A stretch of DNA of 62,386 nt. It comes from DASUXY01 sp036377675. Its GTDB lineage: Bacteria; Bacillota; Bacilli; Bacillales; Amphibacillaceae. Position numbers and translations under genes: made by a program. This document shows, piece by piece, positions 15,031 through 24,070 of this stretch. Position 1 is the first letter of the stretch, and each line of letters begins with the position of its first letter. The notes beneath the pieces are model-generated. The model ran no database searches, was not told the DNA's origin, and was given only the letters and a program-made list of their open reading frames with translations. The stretch is from assembly GCA_036377675.1 (NCBI GenBank), contig DASUXY010000021.1, forward strand, positions 1-62,386. The letters are read 5' to 3'.

Positions 15031-15975
15031 TTAATCATCTTTACGTAAGCTTAAGTCAAGTTCATCGAGTTTAGACTTCACTTCATCTAAGGATTTACGA
15101 CCTAGATTACGTACTTTCATCATATCTTCTTCTGTCTTCGTTGTAAGCTCCTGAACGGTGTTAATTCCAGCGCGTTTTAAACAGTTGTAAGATCGTACAG
15201 ATAGATCGAGCTCTTCTATGGTCATCTCCATTACTTTTTCTTTTTGATCTTCTTCTTTTTCGACCATAATTTCCACATTTTGTGCCTCTTCTGTCAAGTC
15301 GACAAACAGATTCAAGTGTTCAGTAAAGACTTTTGAACCTAAAGAAACAGCTTCCTCAGGTCGAATACTTCCATCTGTCCATACTTCAAATGTCAGTTTA
15401 TCAAAGTTAGCACTTTGACCGACACGTGTGTTTTCTACTTGATAAGTTGCACGTGAGACCGGGGTGAAAATCGAGTCAACAGGAATGACACCAATTGCTT
15501 GATCATCATGTTTATTTTCTTCAGCTGGACGGTAGCCACGACCTCGCTCCGCCGTAATTTTCATGTAAAGGCTCCCTTGATCATTCAATGTAGCAATGTG
15601 TAAATCTGGATTTAACACTTCTACATCACTATCAAATGTTAAATCCTTAGCCGTCACCGCTCCTTCTCCCTGTACATCAATCTCTAATGTTTTCTCTTCA
15701 TCAGAGTAAATTTTTAGAGCTAGTTTCTTCAAATTCAAAATGATTGTTGTGACGTCTTCAATGACCCCATCGATCGTTGAAAATTCATGTAATGCACCAT
15801 CAATTTGAACGGATGTAACAGCGGCTCCTGGAAGTGAAGATAGTAGAATACGACGCAAGGAGTTTCCTATAGTTGTACCATAACCACGTTCAAGCGGTTC
15901 AACTACGAACTTACCATGCGTGCCATCATCGCTAATCTCTACCGTTTCAACTTTTGGTTTCTCAATTTCGATCAT
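15031..15975 (-). CDS. rpoA: RNA polymerase alpha subunit
   Basis: The product has 314 residues, the Bacillus length. The N-terminal assembly domain holds VEPLERGYGTTIGNSLRRIL, the dimerisation and beta-binding segment. An acidic linker at about 225-245 leads to the C-terminal domain (LDLSVRSYNCLKRAGINTV and MMKVRNLGRKSLDEV) that binds UP elements and regulators. It lies in the alpha operon between rpsK and rplQ. Confidence 0.98.
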   Translation of the reverse strand: MIEIEKPKVETVEISDDGTHGKFVVEPLERGYGTTIGNSLRRILLSSLPGAAVTSVQIDGALHEFSTIDGVIEDVTTIILNLKKLALKIYSDEEKTLEIDVQGEGAVTAKDLTFDSDVEVLNPDLHIATLNDQGSLYMKITAERGRGYRPAEENKHDDQAIGVIPVDSIFTPVSRATYQVENTRVGQSANFDKLTFEVWTDGSIRPEEAVSLGSKVFTEHLNLFVDLTEEAQNVEIMVEKEEDQKEKVMEMTIEELDLSVRSYNCLKRAGINTVQELTTKTEEDMMKVRNLGRKSLDEVKSKLDELDLSLRKDD

Positions 15976-16008
15976 TCCATAAAAGCCTCCTTTAAAACGT
16001 CGAAACCC

Positions 16009-16033
16009 CGGTTAGACCTGAGTCGTCTAACCG
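16009..16033 (-). promoter_or_regulatory. Leader hairpin upstream of rpoA
   Basis: CGGTTAGAC and GTCTAACCG form a perfect 9-bp stem with a short loop in the 282-base rpsK-rpoA spacer. No T run follows, so it is not a normal terminator. It may be an RNA-processing or ribosomal-protein-binding structure. The spacer otherwise shows no gene. Confidence 0.5.
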
Positions 16034-16257
16034 AAATTCCTCAAATAGGCAGTTGGCGTATCTGCACTATTGTCAATCTTTCGTACTGCTTTGTCGATAC
16101 GATGTTGCTGTAAAGTTTATAATAGAAAAGTCGTAACAAGTCCTAACAGTCACAACGTTCTTCTATCTTTCTTTAACTTTTAAAAAAGTGAATCACGATA
16201 TACTTTAAGCCATCATAACCCATTATAGACAGGGTGACAAATTCTATACGCTAAAAA

Positions 16258-16653
16258 TCATACACGACGACGTTTTGGCGGACGGCAACCGTTATGAGGA
16301 ACTGGTGTCAAATCACGAATAGCTGTAATTTCTAATCCTGCAGCTTGCAGAGAACGAATGGCAGCTTCACGACCTGCCCCTGGTCCTTTTACTGTTACTT
16401 CCAATGATTTCATGCCATTTTCCATTGCTGTTTTAGCAGCTGTTTCAGCAGCCATTTGTGCAGCAAAAGGAGTTGATTTACGGGAGCCTTTAAAGCCAAG
16501 TGCTCCTGCTGAACTCCATGAAATTACATTACCTTGCATATCCGTAATCGTTACAATCGTATTGTTAAATGTAGAATGGATATATGCTACACCTGAATCA
16601 ACAATTTTTTTCACACGACGTTTACGAACGTTTTTTGTTTTTTTCTGTGCCAT
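16258..16653 (-). CDS. rpsK: 30S ribosomal protein S11
   Basis: The product has 131 residues, standard length. VAYIHSTFNNTIVTITD and the C-terminal PVPHNGCRPPKRRRV are diagnostic. S11 sits on the 30S platform near the E-site mRNA. It is 22 bases downstream of rpsM, with a strong Shine-Dalgarno. Confidence 0.98.
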   Translation of the reverse strand: MAQKKTKNVRKRRVKKIVDSGVAYIHSTFNNTIVTITDMQGNVISWSSAGALGFKGSRKSTPFAAQMAAETAAKTAMENGMKSLEVTVKGPGAGREAAIRSLQAAGLEITAIRDLTPVPHNGCRPPKRRRV

Positions 16654-16675
16654 GGTTCACCTTACCTCCTTTATG

Positions 16676-17044
16676 TTATTCATCTTTCTTACTTGCAATT
16701 GTTTGACGTGGGCCTTTACGTGTACGTGCATTATTTTTTGTGTTTTGTCCACGTACTGGTAATCCGCGGCGATGGCGCATTCCTCTATATGAGCCAATCT
16801 CAATCAAACGCTTAATGTTGAGGGACTGTTCTCGGCGAAGATCACCTTCAATGGTGTAATCATTAACGATATTACGAATTTTACCTAATTCACCTTCAGT
16901 AAGGTCACGAACCCGAGTATCTTCAGAAACACCTGCTTTTTCAAGAATTTCTTTCGCAGTGCTTTTTCCAATTCCATAAATCGAAGTCAATGAAATGACA
17001 ACACGTTTGTCACGTGGGATATCAATACCTGCTATACGTGCCAT
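16676..17044 (-). CDS. rpsM: 30S ribosomal protein S13
   Basis: The product has 122 residues. The start MARIAGIDIPRDKRVV and the helix-hairpin-helix SIYGIGKSTAKEIL match S13, which forms the 30S head bridge to L5 and contacts P-site tRNA through its basic tail (GLPVRGQNTKNNARTRKG). It follows rpmJ by 93 bases. Confidence 0.98.
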   Translation of the reverse strand: MARIAGIDIPRDKRVVISLTSIYGIGKSTAKEILEKAGVSEDTRVRDLTEGELGKIRNIVNDYTIEGDLRREQSLNIKRLIEIGSYRGMRHRRGLPVRGQNTKNNARTRKGPRQTIASKKDE

Positions 17045-17137
17045 GATTCTATCGCACCTCCTGTAGTTTTAGTTGTATTCAATCATCGGCATCATTACGA
17101 GCGAAACTTTCTCATTTTGAAATGTCTTCAACGTCTG

Positions 17138-17251
17138 TTAACCCTGCTTTTGTTTATGCTTAGGGTTTTCGCAAATCACCATTACTTTTCCTTTACGTTT
17201 AATGATTTTACATTTTTCACAAATTGGCTTTACTGATGCTCTTACTTTCAT
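17138..17251 (-). CDS. rpmJ: 50S ribosomal protein L36
   Basis: The product has only 37 residues, beginning MKVRASVKPICEKCKIIKRK and ending ICENPKHKQKQG. It has the zinc-binding CXXC plus Cys/His pair of the zinc-type L36. Two ATG codons in tandem (17254 and 17251) follow AAAAGGAGG. I chose the second because it matches the B. subtilis N-terminus. It lies between infA and rpsM as in other Bacillaceae. Confidence 0.97.
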   Translation of the reverse strand: MKVRASVKPICEKCKIIKRKGKVMVICENPKHKQKQG

Positions 17252-17285
17252 CATTCTTACCTCCTTTTAGATCGGAGCGTTATAC

Positions 17286-17504
17286 TTATTTATAACGATA
17301 CGTAATTCTTCCCTTTGTTAAGTCATAAGGAGAAAGTTCTACCGTTACTTTATCACCTGGTAAAATACGGATGAAATGCATACGAATTTTACCGGATACA
17401 TGTGCCAGGATCGTATGGCCATTTTCTAGCTCAACATGAAACATTGCGTTAGGTAATGTTTCTGTTACGGTCCCTTCCATTTCAATTACATCTTCTTTCG
17501 ACAT
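17286..17504 (-). CDS. infA: Translation initiation factor IF-1
   Basis: The product has 72 residues from the ATG at 17504 (MSKEDVIEMEGTVTETLPNA), the standard IF-1 length. An in-frame extension to 17531 is not expected. It is an S1/OB-fold protein (HVSGKIRMHFIRILPGD) that binds the 30S A site. Its start lies within the last 23 bases of the KOW-domain gene, so the two are likely translationally coupled. Confidence 0.97.
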   Translation of the reverse strand: MSKEDVIEMEGTVTETLPNAMFHVELENGHTILAHVSGKIRMHFIRILPGDKVTVELSPYDLTKGRITYRYK

Positions 17505-17823
17505 CGTGTTGGTCTCCCTTCTTAAAATCATCAGTCACAAGTTTACCTGTAAACGTATTGATCGCAAATCTTAATTTACCATTTGTGACACGACCAGTTT
17601 CTAGAAGGCTATATTGGACTTCTGGAGAAATATCATCCAATAGTTCAATATGATGCACATTTTTCTTCTTCGGGCAATCATATTTACGTTTTTCCCCATC
17701 TGCGAGCATCACATACTTATCATCAACAATCTTAATGATAATCGCTATTTTTTCAGCATCGCGTCCTTGTTTAATACGGACAAATTGACCTAATTGCGGA
17801 ACTGTATCCCCTTCGTTCAACAC
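17482..17823 (-). CDS. KOW-domain RNA-binding protein (YbzG type)
   Basis: The product has 113 residues. The KOW-like beta segment is GQFVRIKQGRDAEKIAIIIK near the start, followed by DDKYVMLADGEKRKYDCPKK, as in L14e-like RNA-binding proteins found just upstream of infA in Bacillaceae. The function is not established; a ribosome-associated role is likely from family and context. It overlaps infA by 23 bases. In B. subtilis it follows map, which is absent here. Confidence 0.85.
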   Translation of the reverse strand: MLNEGDTVPQLGQFVRIKQGRDAEKIAIIIKIVDDKYVMLADGEKRKYDCPKKKNVHHIELLDDISPEVQYSLLETGRVTNGKLRFAINTFTGKLVTDDFKKGDQHDVERRCN

Positions 17824-17981
17824 CGATCACCTTCACTTAGGCTATAATTTTTTAAAGGTTTACTTCCTTGCCAGCATGTCACTTTACATCGAGTCATACA
17901 GTAAATGAAAGTATGACATATTTATTGTAGTACTTTCAATGGAAAATGCATCAATCTTCATGTGAAATTACGATACACGAT
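17824..17981. other. Intergenic gap where map is normally found
   Basis: In the usual Bacillus order secY-adk-map-ybzG-infA, methionine aminopeptidase sits here. The 158 bases hold no coding remnant. An imperfect inverted repeat (GAAAGTA and TACTTTC, about 17 bases apart) lies at about 17903-17938, and a TTGAAA word could be part of a promoter for the KOW-infA unit. Confidence 0.55.
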
Positions 17982-18626
17982 TTATTGAGCAATTTTTTCT
18001 TCAATCTCTTGAAATACGCGTTCGATTTCCTGATCGCCATTAACGGTTACGAGATAACCTTTGTCATTATAAAAGTCTAACAACGGTTGGCTCTGTTCAA
18101 TATTGACTGTTAAACGTGTTTTAACCGTTTCAGCTTTATCATCATCTCGTTGGATAAGCTTTGAGTCATCGACATCACATAAACCTTCTTGTTTCGGTGG
18201 ATTATACATGACGTGATACGTTGCTCCGCAAGTCGGACAGACGCGACGTCCTGTTAAACGCTCGATTAGTTTTTCTTGGGGTACATCTACATTGATGACA
18301 TAATCGATTGTTTCGTCCATCTCGTGTAACATGTCTTGTAAAGCTTCAGCTTGTTGGATTGTCCTTGGAAAACCATCCAGCAAAAAGCCATTTTTACAAT
18401 CCGCTTTACTTAGACGTTCCTTAACAATCCCATTCGTAACTTCATCAGGAACTAATTCACCTTGGTCCATAAACGCTTTTGCCTTTGTACCAAGCTCTGT
18501 TCCCTCTTTGATTGCCAAACGGAACATATCTCCCGTTGAAATATGAGGGATGTTATATTTTTTATTGATTTTTTCTGCCTGTGTCCCTTTTCCGGCACCA
18601 GGTAGACCCATCAAGATTATATTCAA
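17982..18626 (-). CDS. adk: Adenylate kinase
   Basis: The product has 214 residues. The P-loop is GLPGAGKGTQA, and DGFPRTIQQAEAL follows in the AMP region. The LID has CPTCGATYH and a later CDVDD, giving the three Cys plus Asp zinc site typical of Gram-positive Adk. It interconverts AMP, ADP and ATP. It follows secY by 31 bases. Confidence 0.97.
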   Translation of the reverse strand: MNIILMGLPGAGKGTQAEKINKKYNIPHISTGDMFRLAIKEGTELGTKAKAFMDQGELVPDEVTNGIVKERLSKADCKNGFLLDGFPRTIQQAEALQDMLHEMDETIDYVINVDVPQEKLIERLTGRRVCPTCGATYHVMYNPPKQEGLCDVDDSKLIQRDDDKAETVKTRLTVNIEQSQPLLDFYNDKGYLVTVNGDQEIERVFQEIEEKIAQ

Positions 18627-18657
18627 TCGTATCCCCTCGCTCTCATTGGCAGCTCCT

Positions 18658-19950
18658 TTACTTAATAAAACCTCTGTAGTGGCGCTTGACTAACTGGCTT
18701 TCTAGTTGTTTCATCGTTTGTAGCGCGACCCCTACAACGATTAATAAGCTTGTGCCGCCGATTTGTACTGCTTCAGGTAGATTCGCAAGACCACCTAAAA
18801 TAATAGGTAGTACAGAAACAGCTGCTAAAAAGATGGAGCCAACAAAGGTTAAACGGTACATAACACGTGTCAAATATGTTTCTGTATTTTTCCCTGGGCG
18901 AATGCCTGGAATATATCCGCCTTGTTTTTGTAAATTCTCGGCCATTTGCTCGGGATTCACTTGAACAAATGTATAGAAATACGTAAACGCAATGATCAGC
19001 CCTACATAAATAATCATCCCGATTGGTTCGGTATAGTCAAAAATTTTTTCGACATATAAAGCAAACGTGCTACCTTCAAAAAAACTTGCAATCGTTCGTG
19101 GTGCAATAATGAATGCAATTGCAAAAATGACCGGGATAACTCCTGCAGCATTTACTTTTAGTGGTAGGTGTGTTGAATGACCACCAACTGGAGAGCGATT
19201 CACAAGTTTTTTTGCATATTGAACCGGTATTTTTCGCAATGCTTGTTGAATAAAAATTACACCGACTGTGACTGCGATAACAACCAATGCTATGAGAGCT
19301 ACAATCACGATATTGATAAACAGATCATCACCAGGGTTCGTAAAGTACGTGGCCAATAACTGTTGAACACCATTCGGGACAGCTGCGACGATACCTCCGA
19401 AAATAATAATGGAAATTCCATTACCGACCCCATATGCTGTAATTTGTTCACCTAACCACATTAAAAATGTCGTACCACTTGTCAAGACGAGGGCAATGAT
19501 TAAAAACTTCCCGACACTTGGCTCTGAAATTAATAAGCCACCAGCCATGGCGTTAAATCCCATGGACATTGCGATCGCCTGCACAAATGCTAAAACGACT
19601 GTGCCATACCGGGTTACTTGGGCAAGCTTCTTACGACCCATTTCCCCCTGTTTTTTCCACTCTGTAAACTTTGGTACAACATCCATCTGTAGTAATTGCA
19701 TAATGATTGATGCTGTAATATAAGGCATAATCCCCATTGCAAAAATGGAGAAGTTCTGTAATGCCCCACCACCAAATGTATTTAAAAAACCAAATACGTT
19801 TTGCTGGTTCATAAAATCAATCGCTTGTTTATCAGTAAACGGAACAGGTATAAATGTTCCGAGTCGGAAGATCACCAACATTAATAATGTGAAAATAATC
19901 TTCCTTCTGATATCAGCTACGCGCATAAAGTTGGAGATTGTACGGAACAT
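18658..19950 (-). CDS. secY: Protein translocase channel subunit SecY
   Basis: The product has 430 residues with about ten membrane helices. Signatures are GIMPYITASIIMQLLQ and the cytoplasmic basic loop GYIPGIRPGKNTETYL near the ribosome/SecA site. It forms the membrane channel with SecE (46453-46626). Its ATG shares the last base of the rplO stop, so the genes are coupled. Confidence 0.97.
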   Translation of the reverse strand: MFRTISNFMRVADIRRKIIFTLLMLVIFRLGTFIPVPFTDKQAIDFMNQQNVFGFLNTFGGGALQNFSIFAMGIMPYITASIIMQLLQMDVVPKFTEWKKQGEMGRKKLAQVTRYGTVVLAFVQAIAMSMGFNAMAGGLLISEPSVGKFLIIALVLTSGTTFLMWLGEQITAYGVGNGISIIIFGGIVAAVPNGVQQLLATYFTNPGDDLFINIVIVALIALVVIAVTVGVIFIQQALRKIPVQYAKKLVNRSPVGGHSTHLPLKVNAAGVIPVIFAIAFIIAPRTIASFFEGSTFALYVEKIFDYTEPIGMIIYVGLIIAFTYFYTFVQVNPEQMAENLQKQGGYIPGIRPGKNTETYLTRVMYRLTFVGSIFLAAVSVLPIILGGLANLPEAVQIGGTSLLIVVGVALQTMKQLESQLVKRHYRGFIK

Positions 19951-20384
19951 TAAATCACCTCTGTTTTACCGCCCGCTGCTTCGATGGCTTCTTTTGCCGA
20001 AGCAGAGAACTTATGAGCTTTTACAGTATATTTGTTTTGAACAGAACCTTTTCCGAGTACTTTAACTCCTGCTTTAAGGTTGCCAACGATATTTTTTTCA
20101 ACTAATAGCTCAGGTGTAATTTCCGTGCCCTCTTCGAATACATTCAATTGATCAAGATTTACGATCGCATATTCTTTTCGATTAATATTCGTAAATCCAC
20201 GTTTCGGCAATCGTTGGAATAATGGAGTTTGACCACCTTCAAATCCTACACGGACTTTCGAACGAGCCTTTTGGCCTTTTTGACCACGGCCTGATGTTTT
20301 ACCACTTCCGGATGCCATTCCACGGCCAACACGTTTTCGCTTTTTACGACTTTCTTTCGTCGGTTTCAACTCGTGTAACTTCAT
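19950..20384 (-). CDS. rplO: 50S ribosomal protein L15
   Basis: The product has 144 residues. The start MKLHELKPTKESRKKRKRVG and the Gly-rich KTSGRGQKGQKARS extension, which penetrates 23S rRNA, are typical. It follows rpmD in the spc operon and overlaps secY by one base. Confidence 0.97.
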   Translation of the reverse strand: MKLHELKPTKESRKKRKRVGRGMASGSGKTSGRGQKGQKARSKVRVGFEGGQTPLFQRLPKRGFTNINRKEYAIVNLDQLNVFEEGTEITPELLVEKNIVGNLKAGVKVLGKGSVQNKYTVKAHKFSASAKEAIEAAGGKTEVI

Positions 20385-20417
20385 GCGAGCACCTCCTCTT
20401 TGTCTTGTTTACATGGA

Positions 20418-20600
20418 TTAAGCTTCTTTTACCGTAACTAAGTGGGATACCTTCTCAATCATTCCACGAACTGCTGGAGTATCCTCACGTATGACAGATT
20501 GGTGAACTTTTTTAAGCCCAAGTGATTGGATCGTTTTCTTTTGGGATTCTTTTTGTCCAATCACACTGCGGTTGAGGGTGATTTCTAGTTGCTTAGACAT
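20418..20600 (-). CDS. rpmD: 50S ribosomal protein L30
   Basis: The product has 60 residues. LEITLNRSVIGQKESQKKTI followed by LGLKKVHQSVI is the compact L30 fold signature. It is in its usual place between rpsE (13-base gap) and rplO. Confidence 0.96.
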   Translation of the reverse strand: MSKQLEITLNRSVIGQKESQKKTIQSLGLKKVHQSVIREDTPAVRGMIEKVSHLVTVKEA

Positions 20601-20613
20601 AATATTTCCCTCC

Positions 20614-21117
20614 TTATCCTAACAGCTCTTCGACAGACTTCCCACGAAGTTTTGCCACATCTTCTGCTGTTTTTAAGTTCTTTAGACCTTCAATCGTTGC
20701 TTGCACCATGTTAATCGGTGTATTAGCACCTAATGATTTTGTGAGGATATCACCGACACCAGCAAGCTCTAGTACAGCACGAACAGGACCACCAGAAATA
20801 ACTCCTGTACCTTCTGCAGCAGGTTTCATCAATACGTTACCTGAACCGAAGACTCCGTTGATTTCATGTGGAATTGTCGTTCCTACAATCGGTACTTTAA
20901 TTAAGTTTTTCTTAGCATTATCGATTGCCTTTTTAATCGCTTCTGGAACTTCTAATGCTTTACCTGTACCGTAACCTACATGACCATTTTTGTCACCTAC
21001 AACAACTAATGCAGAAAAGCGAAAGTTACGTCCACCTTTTACGACTTTAGCTACTCGATTAACTGTAACAACCCGCTCTTCAAGATCCAATTTGTTCGGA
21101 TTTATATTTCGACTCAT
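20614..21117 (-). CDS. rpsE: 30S ribosomal protein S5
   Basis: The product has 167 residues. The N-terminal double-stranded RNA-binding region is LEERVVTVNRVAKVVKGGR, and the loop KGGRNFRFSALVVVGDKNG is the fidelity (spectinomycin) region; it appears wild type. S5 lies at the mRNA entry channel. It is between rplR and rpmD. Confidence 0.97.
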   Translation of the reverse strand: MSRNINPNKLDLEERVVTVNRVAKVVKGGRNFRFSALVVVGDKNGHVGYGTGKALEVPEAIKKAIDNAKKNLIKVPIVGTTIPHEINGVFGSGNVLMKPAAEGTGVISGGPVRAVLELAGVGDILTKSLGANTPINMVQATIEGLKNLKTAEDVAKLRGKSVEELLG

Positions 21118-21137
21118 GTTTAACCCTCCTTTATCTT

Positions 21138-21500
21138 TTAAAATTCGAGACCTTCTTCTCTAGCAGCCTCTGCTAAAGCTTTTACACGTCCATGATACAG
21201 ATAGCCTGCACGATCAAATACAACAGATGTCAAGCCTTTTTCTTTAGCGCGTTGAGCAAGTAATTTTCCAACTTTTGAAGCTGCCTCTACGTTACTTGTC
21301 TGTTTAATATCTAATTCTTTATCATTCGTAGATGCACTGACTAAGGTAGACCCGTTCACATCATCGATTAACTGTGCATACATATGTTTATTTGAACGAA
21401 ACACGCTAAGACGTGGACGAGTTTCTGTTCCCGCCAATTTTTTTCGAACACGAGCGTGTCTTTTTTTACGTGACTTGTTTCTACTAGGCTTTGTGATCAT
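21138..21500 (-). CDS. rplR: 50S ribosomal protein L18
   Basis: The product has 120 residues from the ATG at 21500 (MITKPSRNKSRKKRHARVRK), the B. subtilis start. The GTG nine bases upstream would touch the Shine-Dalgarno AAAGGAG, so it is rejected. RPRLSVFRSNKHMYAQLIDD is diagnostic. L18 binds 5S rRNA with L5. Confidence 0.96.
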   Translation of the reverse strand: MITKPSRNKSRKKRHARVRKKLAGTETRPRLSVFRSNKHMYAQLIDDVNGSTLVSASTNDKELDIKQTSNVEAASKVGKLLAQRAKEKGLTSVVFDRAGYLYHGRVKALAEAAREEGLEF

Positions 21501-21530
21501 CTCGGTCACTCCTTTCTGCTTGCTAACTTA

Positions 21531-22067
21531 CTATTTAGCAGTCTTACCTTCCTTCAGACGTACATGTTCGCCATCATAGCGGATACCCTTACCTTTATAA
21601 GGTTCTGGGAAACGAATCGCTCTAAGATTTGCGGCAACTGCGCCGACAAGTTCCTTATCGATACCTTTCACAATTAATTGTGTGTTTTCAGGAACGTCAA
21701 TTTCGATTCCGTCTTCTGGTTCAATTTCAACCGGATGTGAGTAACCAGCATTGATTACCACTTTATTACCTTTTTTTTGGGCTCGGTACCCAACACCGAT
21801 AATTTCAAGTTTTTTTTCAAACCCTTTATGAACACCTTCTACCATATTAGCGATTAAACTGCGAGTTGTTCCATGCACCGAACGTGTTTCTTTACGCTCA
21901 TCTGCACGCTCAACGTTAACGGTTTGATCTTTGACAACAACGTTCATATTTTCATGAACTGTTTTTGTCAATTCTCCTTTAGGACCTTTTACGTTAACCG
22001 TTTGACCGTCTACTTTCACTTCTACACCACTTGGGATTTCGATTGGTTTAAGTCCGATACGAGACAT
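21531..22067 (-). CDS. rplF: 50S ribosomal protein L6
   Basis: The product has 178 residues with the two-domain L6 layout. The start is MSRIGLKPIEIPSGVEVKVD, and FPEPYKGKGIRYDGEHVRLK near the end is the L6 signature close to the factor-binding site. It lies between rpsH and rplR in the spc operon. Confidence 0.97.
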   Translation of the reverse strand: MSRIGLKPIEIPSGVEVKVDGQTVNVKGPKGELTKTVHENMNVVVKDQTVNVERADERKETRSVHGTTRSLIANMVEGVHKGFEKKLEIIGVGYRAQKKGNKVVINAGYSHPVEIEPEDGIEIDVPENTQLIVKGIDKELVGAVAANLRAIRFPEPYKGKGIRYDGEHVRLKEGKTAK

Positions 22068-22096
22068 CCCTTACACCTCCTCATTACAATCATTTT

Positions 22097-22495
22097 TTAC
22101 CAGACATATGCTAACACTTCACCGCCAACAGCTTGAGATCGTGCTTCTCTATCGGAAAGAACGCCTTTTGATGTTGATATGATGGCGATGCCTAAGCCAT
22201 TGAGTACACGGGGTACTTCATCAGCTTTTGCATATACGCGCAGTCCAGGTTTACTAATTCGTTTAATCCCTGAAATGACATGTTCATTATTTGGACCGTA
22301 TTTTAAGAATATACGTAGAATTCCTTGCTTATCATCTTCAATTAACTCGTAATCACGTACAAATCCTTCTCGCTTCAAAATATCAGCGATATCTCTTTTT
22401 AATTTCGAGGCTGGTAGCTCCATTTTTTCATGGCGCACCGCACTTGCATTACGAACACGAGTTAACATATCTGCAATTGGATCAGTCATTACCAT
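22097..22495 (-). CDS. rpsH: 30S ribosomal protein S8
   Basis: The product has 132 residues. The start MVMTDPIADMLTRVRN and the C-terminal signature ISTSKGVLSDREAR with GGEVLAYVW are typical. S8 binds 16S rRNA helix 21 and in many bacteria also regulates the spc operon mRNA. It follows rpsN by 29 bases. Confidence 0.97.
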   Translation of the reverse strand: MVMTDPIADMLTRVRNASAVRHEKMELPASKLKRDIADILKREGFVRDYELIEDDKQGILRIFLKYGPNNEHVISGIKRISKPGLRVYAKADEVPRVLNGLGIAIISTSKGVLSDREARSQAVGGEVLAYVW

Positions 22496-22524
22496 TACTC
22501 ATTACCTCCTTCCCGATTCGGGTT

Positions 22525-22710
22525 TTACCAACTAGCTTTTCTAACACCAGGAATTTGACCCTTATGGGCAAGTTCACGGAAACAAATTCGGCATAGTCTA
22601 AATTTGCGAATAACAGAATGCGGACGACCACAACGTTCACAACGTGTATATTCACGTACTTTAAATTTTTGCTTACGTTTTTGTTTTGCAATTAATGACT
22701 TTTTGGCCAC
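22525..22710 (-). CDS. rpsN: 30S ribosomal protein S14, zinc-binding type
   Basis: The product has 61 residues with two CXXC pairs (CERCGRPH and CRICFREL), the zinc-ribbon form of S14. Bacillus species often carry a second, zinc-free copy elsewhere under Zur control. The GQIPGVRKASW end is standard. It lies between rplE and rpsH. Confidence 0.97.
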   Translation of the reverse strand: MAKKSLIAKQKRKQKFKVREYTRCERCGRPHSVIRKFRLCRICFRELAHKGQIPGVRKASW

Positions 22711-22739
22711 AGTTTTCCCTCCTTGTATTCGCTACTTAC

Positions 22740-23279
22740 TTACTTTTGGAAAGGCATTCCTAACTGTTTTAAAAGTTCGTGTGCTTCTTCATCCGTTTCG
22801 GATGTCGTTACAATTACGATATCCATTCCACGAACCTTGTTTACATCATCATAACTAATCTCTGGGAAAATCAATTGTTCTTTAATACCTAGTGTATAAT
22901 TTCCTCGGCCATCAAACGATTTATTAGATACGCCACGAAAATCACGAACACGCGGTAATGCCACAGCAATTAATTTTTGTAAGAAGTCATACATCCGTTC
23001 ACCACGAAGTGTTACTTTTGCACCAACAGGCATTCCTTCACGTAAACGGAATCCGGCAATTGACTTTTTCGCACGTGTTACTAAAGGTTTTTGTCCAGAA
23101 ATCAATGCTAGTTCTTCTACGACGTTGTCTAAAGCTTTTGCGTTTTGAACCGCATCACCAACACCCATGTTGATGACAATTTTTTCAATTGTTGGAACTT
23201 GCATAACTGATTTATAGTTAAACTTCTCCATTAAGGCTGGGACTACTTCCTCGTTATATTTTTGTTTTAATTCATTCAT
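22740..23279 (-). CDS. rplE: 50S ribosomal protein L5
   Basis: The product has 179 residues. VPTIEKIVINMGVGDAVQNA and AKKSIAGFRLREGMPVGAKV are L5 signatures. L5 binds 5S rRNA and contacts P-site tRNA. It is 26 bases downstream of rplX. Confidence 0.97.
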   Translation of the reverse strand: MNELKQKYNEEVVPALMEKFNYKSVMQVPTIEKIVINMGVGDAVQNAKALDNVVEELALISGQKPLVTRAKKSIAGFRLREGMPVGAKVTLRGERMYDFLQKLIAVALPRVRDFRGVSNKSFDGRGNYTLGIKEQLIFPEISYDDVNKVRGMDIVIVTTSETDEEAHELLKQLGMPFQK

Positions 23280-23305
23280 TATGTCGCCCTCCTTTCGCCT
23301 GCAAC

Positions 23306-23617
23306 CTATTTATCTAATACTGCACCTGATTTTTTAGCGATACGAATTTTCTTTCCATCTCGTACTTCATATCCAACTCGGGTTGGCTCACCAGATTTAG
23401 GATCAATTGGCATTACATTCGAAACATGGATGGGTGCTTCTTGATTCAAAATTCCTCCCTGTGGATTTTCTTGGGAAGGTTTTGCGTGTATTTTCGTCAT
23501 GTTAATACCTTCTACTAAGACACGATCTTTCCTAGGGTAAACTTCCAAAATAGTCCCTTGTTTCCCACGGTCTTTTCCGGAAATTACTTTAACTTTATCT
23601 CCTTTTTTCACATGCAT
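23306..23617 (-). CDS. rplX: 50S ribosomal protein L24
   Basis: The product has 103 residues from the ATG at 23617 (MHVKKGDKVKVISGKDRGKQ). The longer frame to 23644 runs through the Shine-Dalgarno GGGAGG. The N-terminal KOW motif is clear. L24 starts 50S assembly. It follows rplN. Confidence 0.96.
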   Translation of the reverse strand: MHVKKGDKVKVISGKDRGKQGTILEVYPRKDRVLVEGINMTKIHAKPSQENPQGGILNQEAPIHVSNVMPIDPKSGEPTRVGYEVRDGKKIRIAKKSGAVLDK

Positions 23618-23656
23618 CCTTGCCGCACCTCCCTTACAAGGCATCTCTACATACTC

Positions 23657-24025
23657 TTATAGAACTTCTGGAGCTAGAGATACGATTTTCATAAACTCTG
23701 CGTCACGCAATTCTCGTGCAACTGGACCGAAAATTCGCGTGCCTTTAGGGCTTTTATCATCACGGATAATGACGGCAGCATTTTCGTCAAAACGGATATA
23801 AGATCCATCATCACGTCGTGTGCCAACTTTAGAACGAACGATAACAGCTTTTACAATTTCGCCTTTTTTGACAACGCCGCCTGGTGTTGCCTCTTGTACG
23901 GAACAAACAATGACGTCACCGATATTCGCTCGATTACGGCCTGAACCGCCTAACACTTTAATTGTTAAAACTTCCCGAGCACCGGAGTTATCTGCAACTT
24001 TTAAACGACTTTCCTGTTGAATCAT
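23657..24025 (-). CDS. rplN: 50S ribosomal protein L14
   Basis: The product has 122 residues. MIQQESRLKVADNSGAREVL at the start and FGPVARELRDAEFMKIVSLA near the end are diagnostic. L14 forms intersubunit bridges and binds silencing factor RsfS. It lies between rpsQ and rplX. Confidence 0.98.
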   Translation of the reverse strand: MIQQESRLKVADNSGAREVLTIKVLGGSGRNRANIGDVIVCSVQEATPGGVVKKGEIVKAVIVRSKVGTRRDDGSYIRFDENAAVIIRDDKSPKGTRIFGPVARELRDAEFMKIVSLAPEVL

Positions 24026-24070
24026 ATCGCTGTGACCTCCCTTCGCAACCTTCCGAACGAGCTTAAATTA

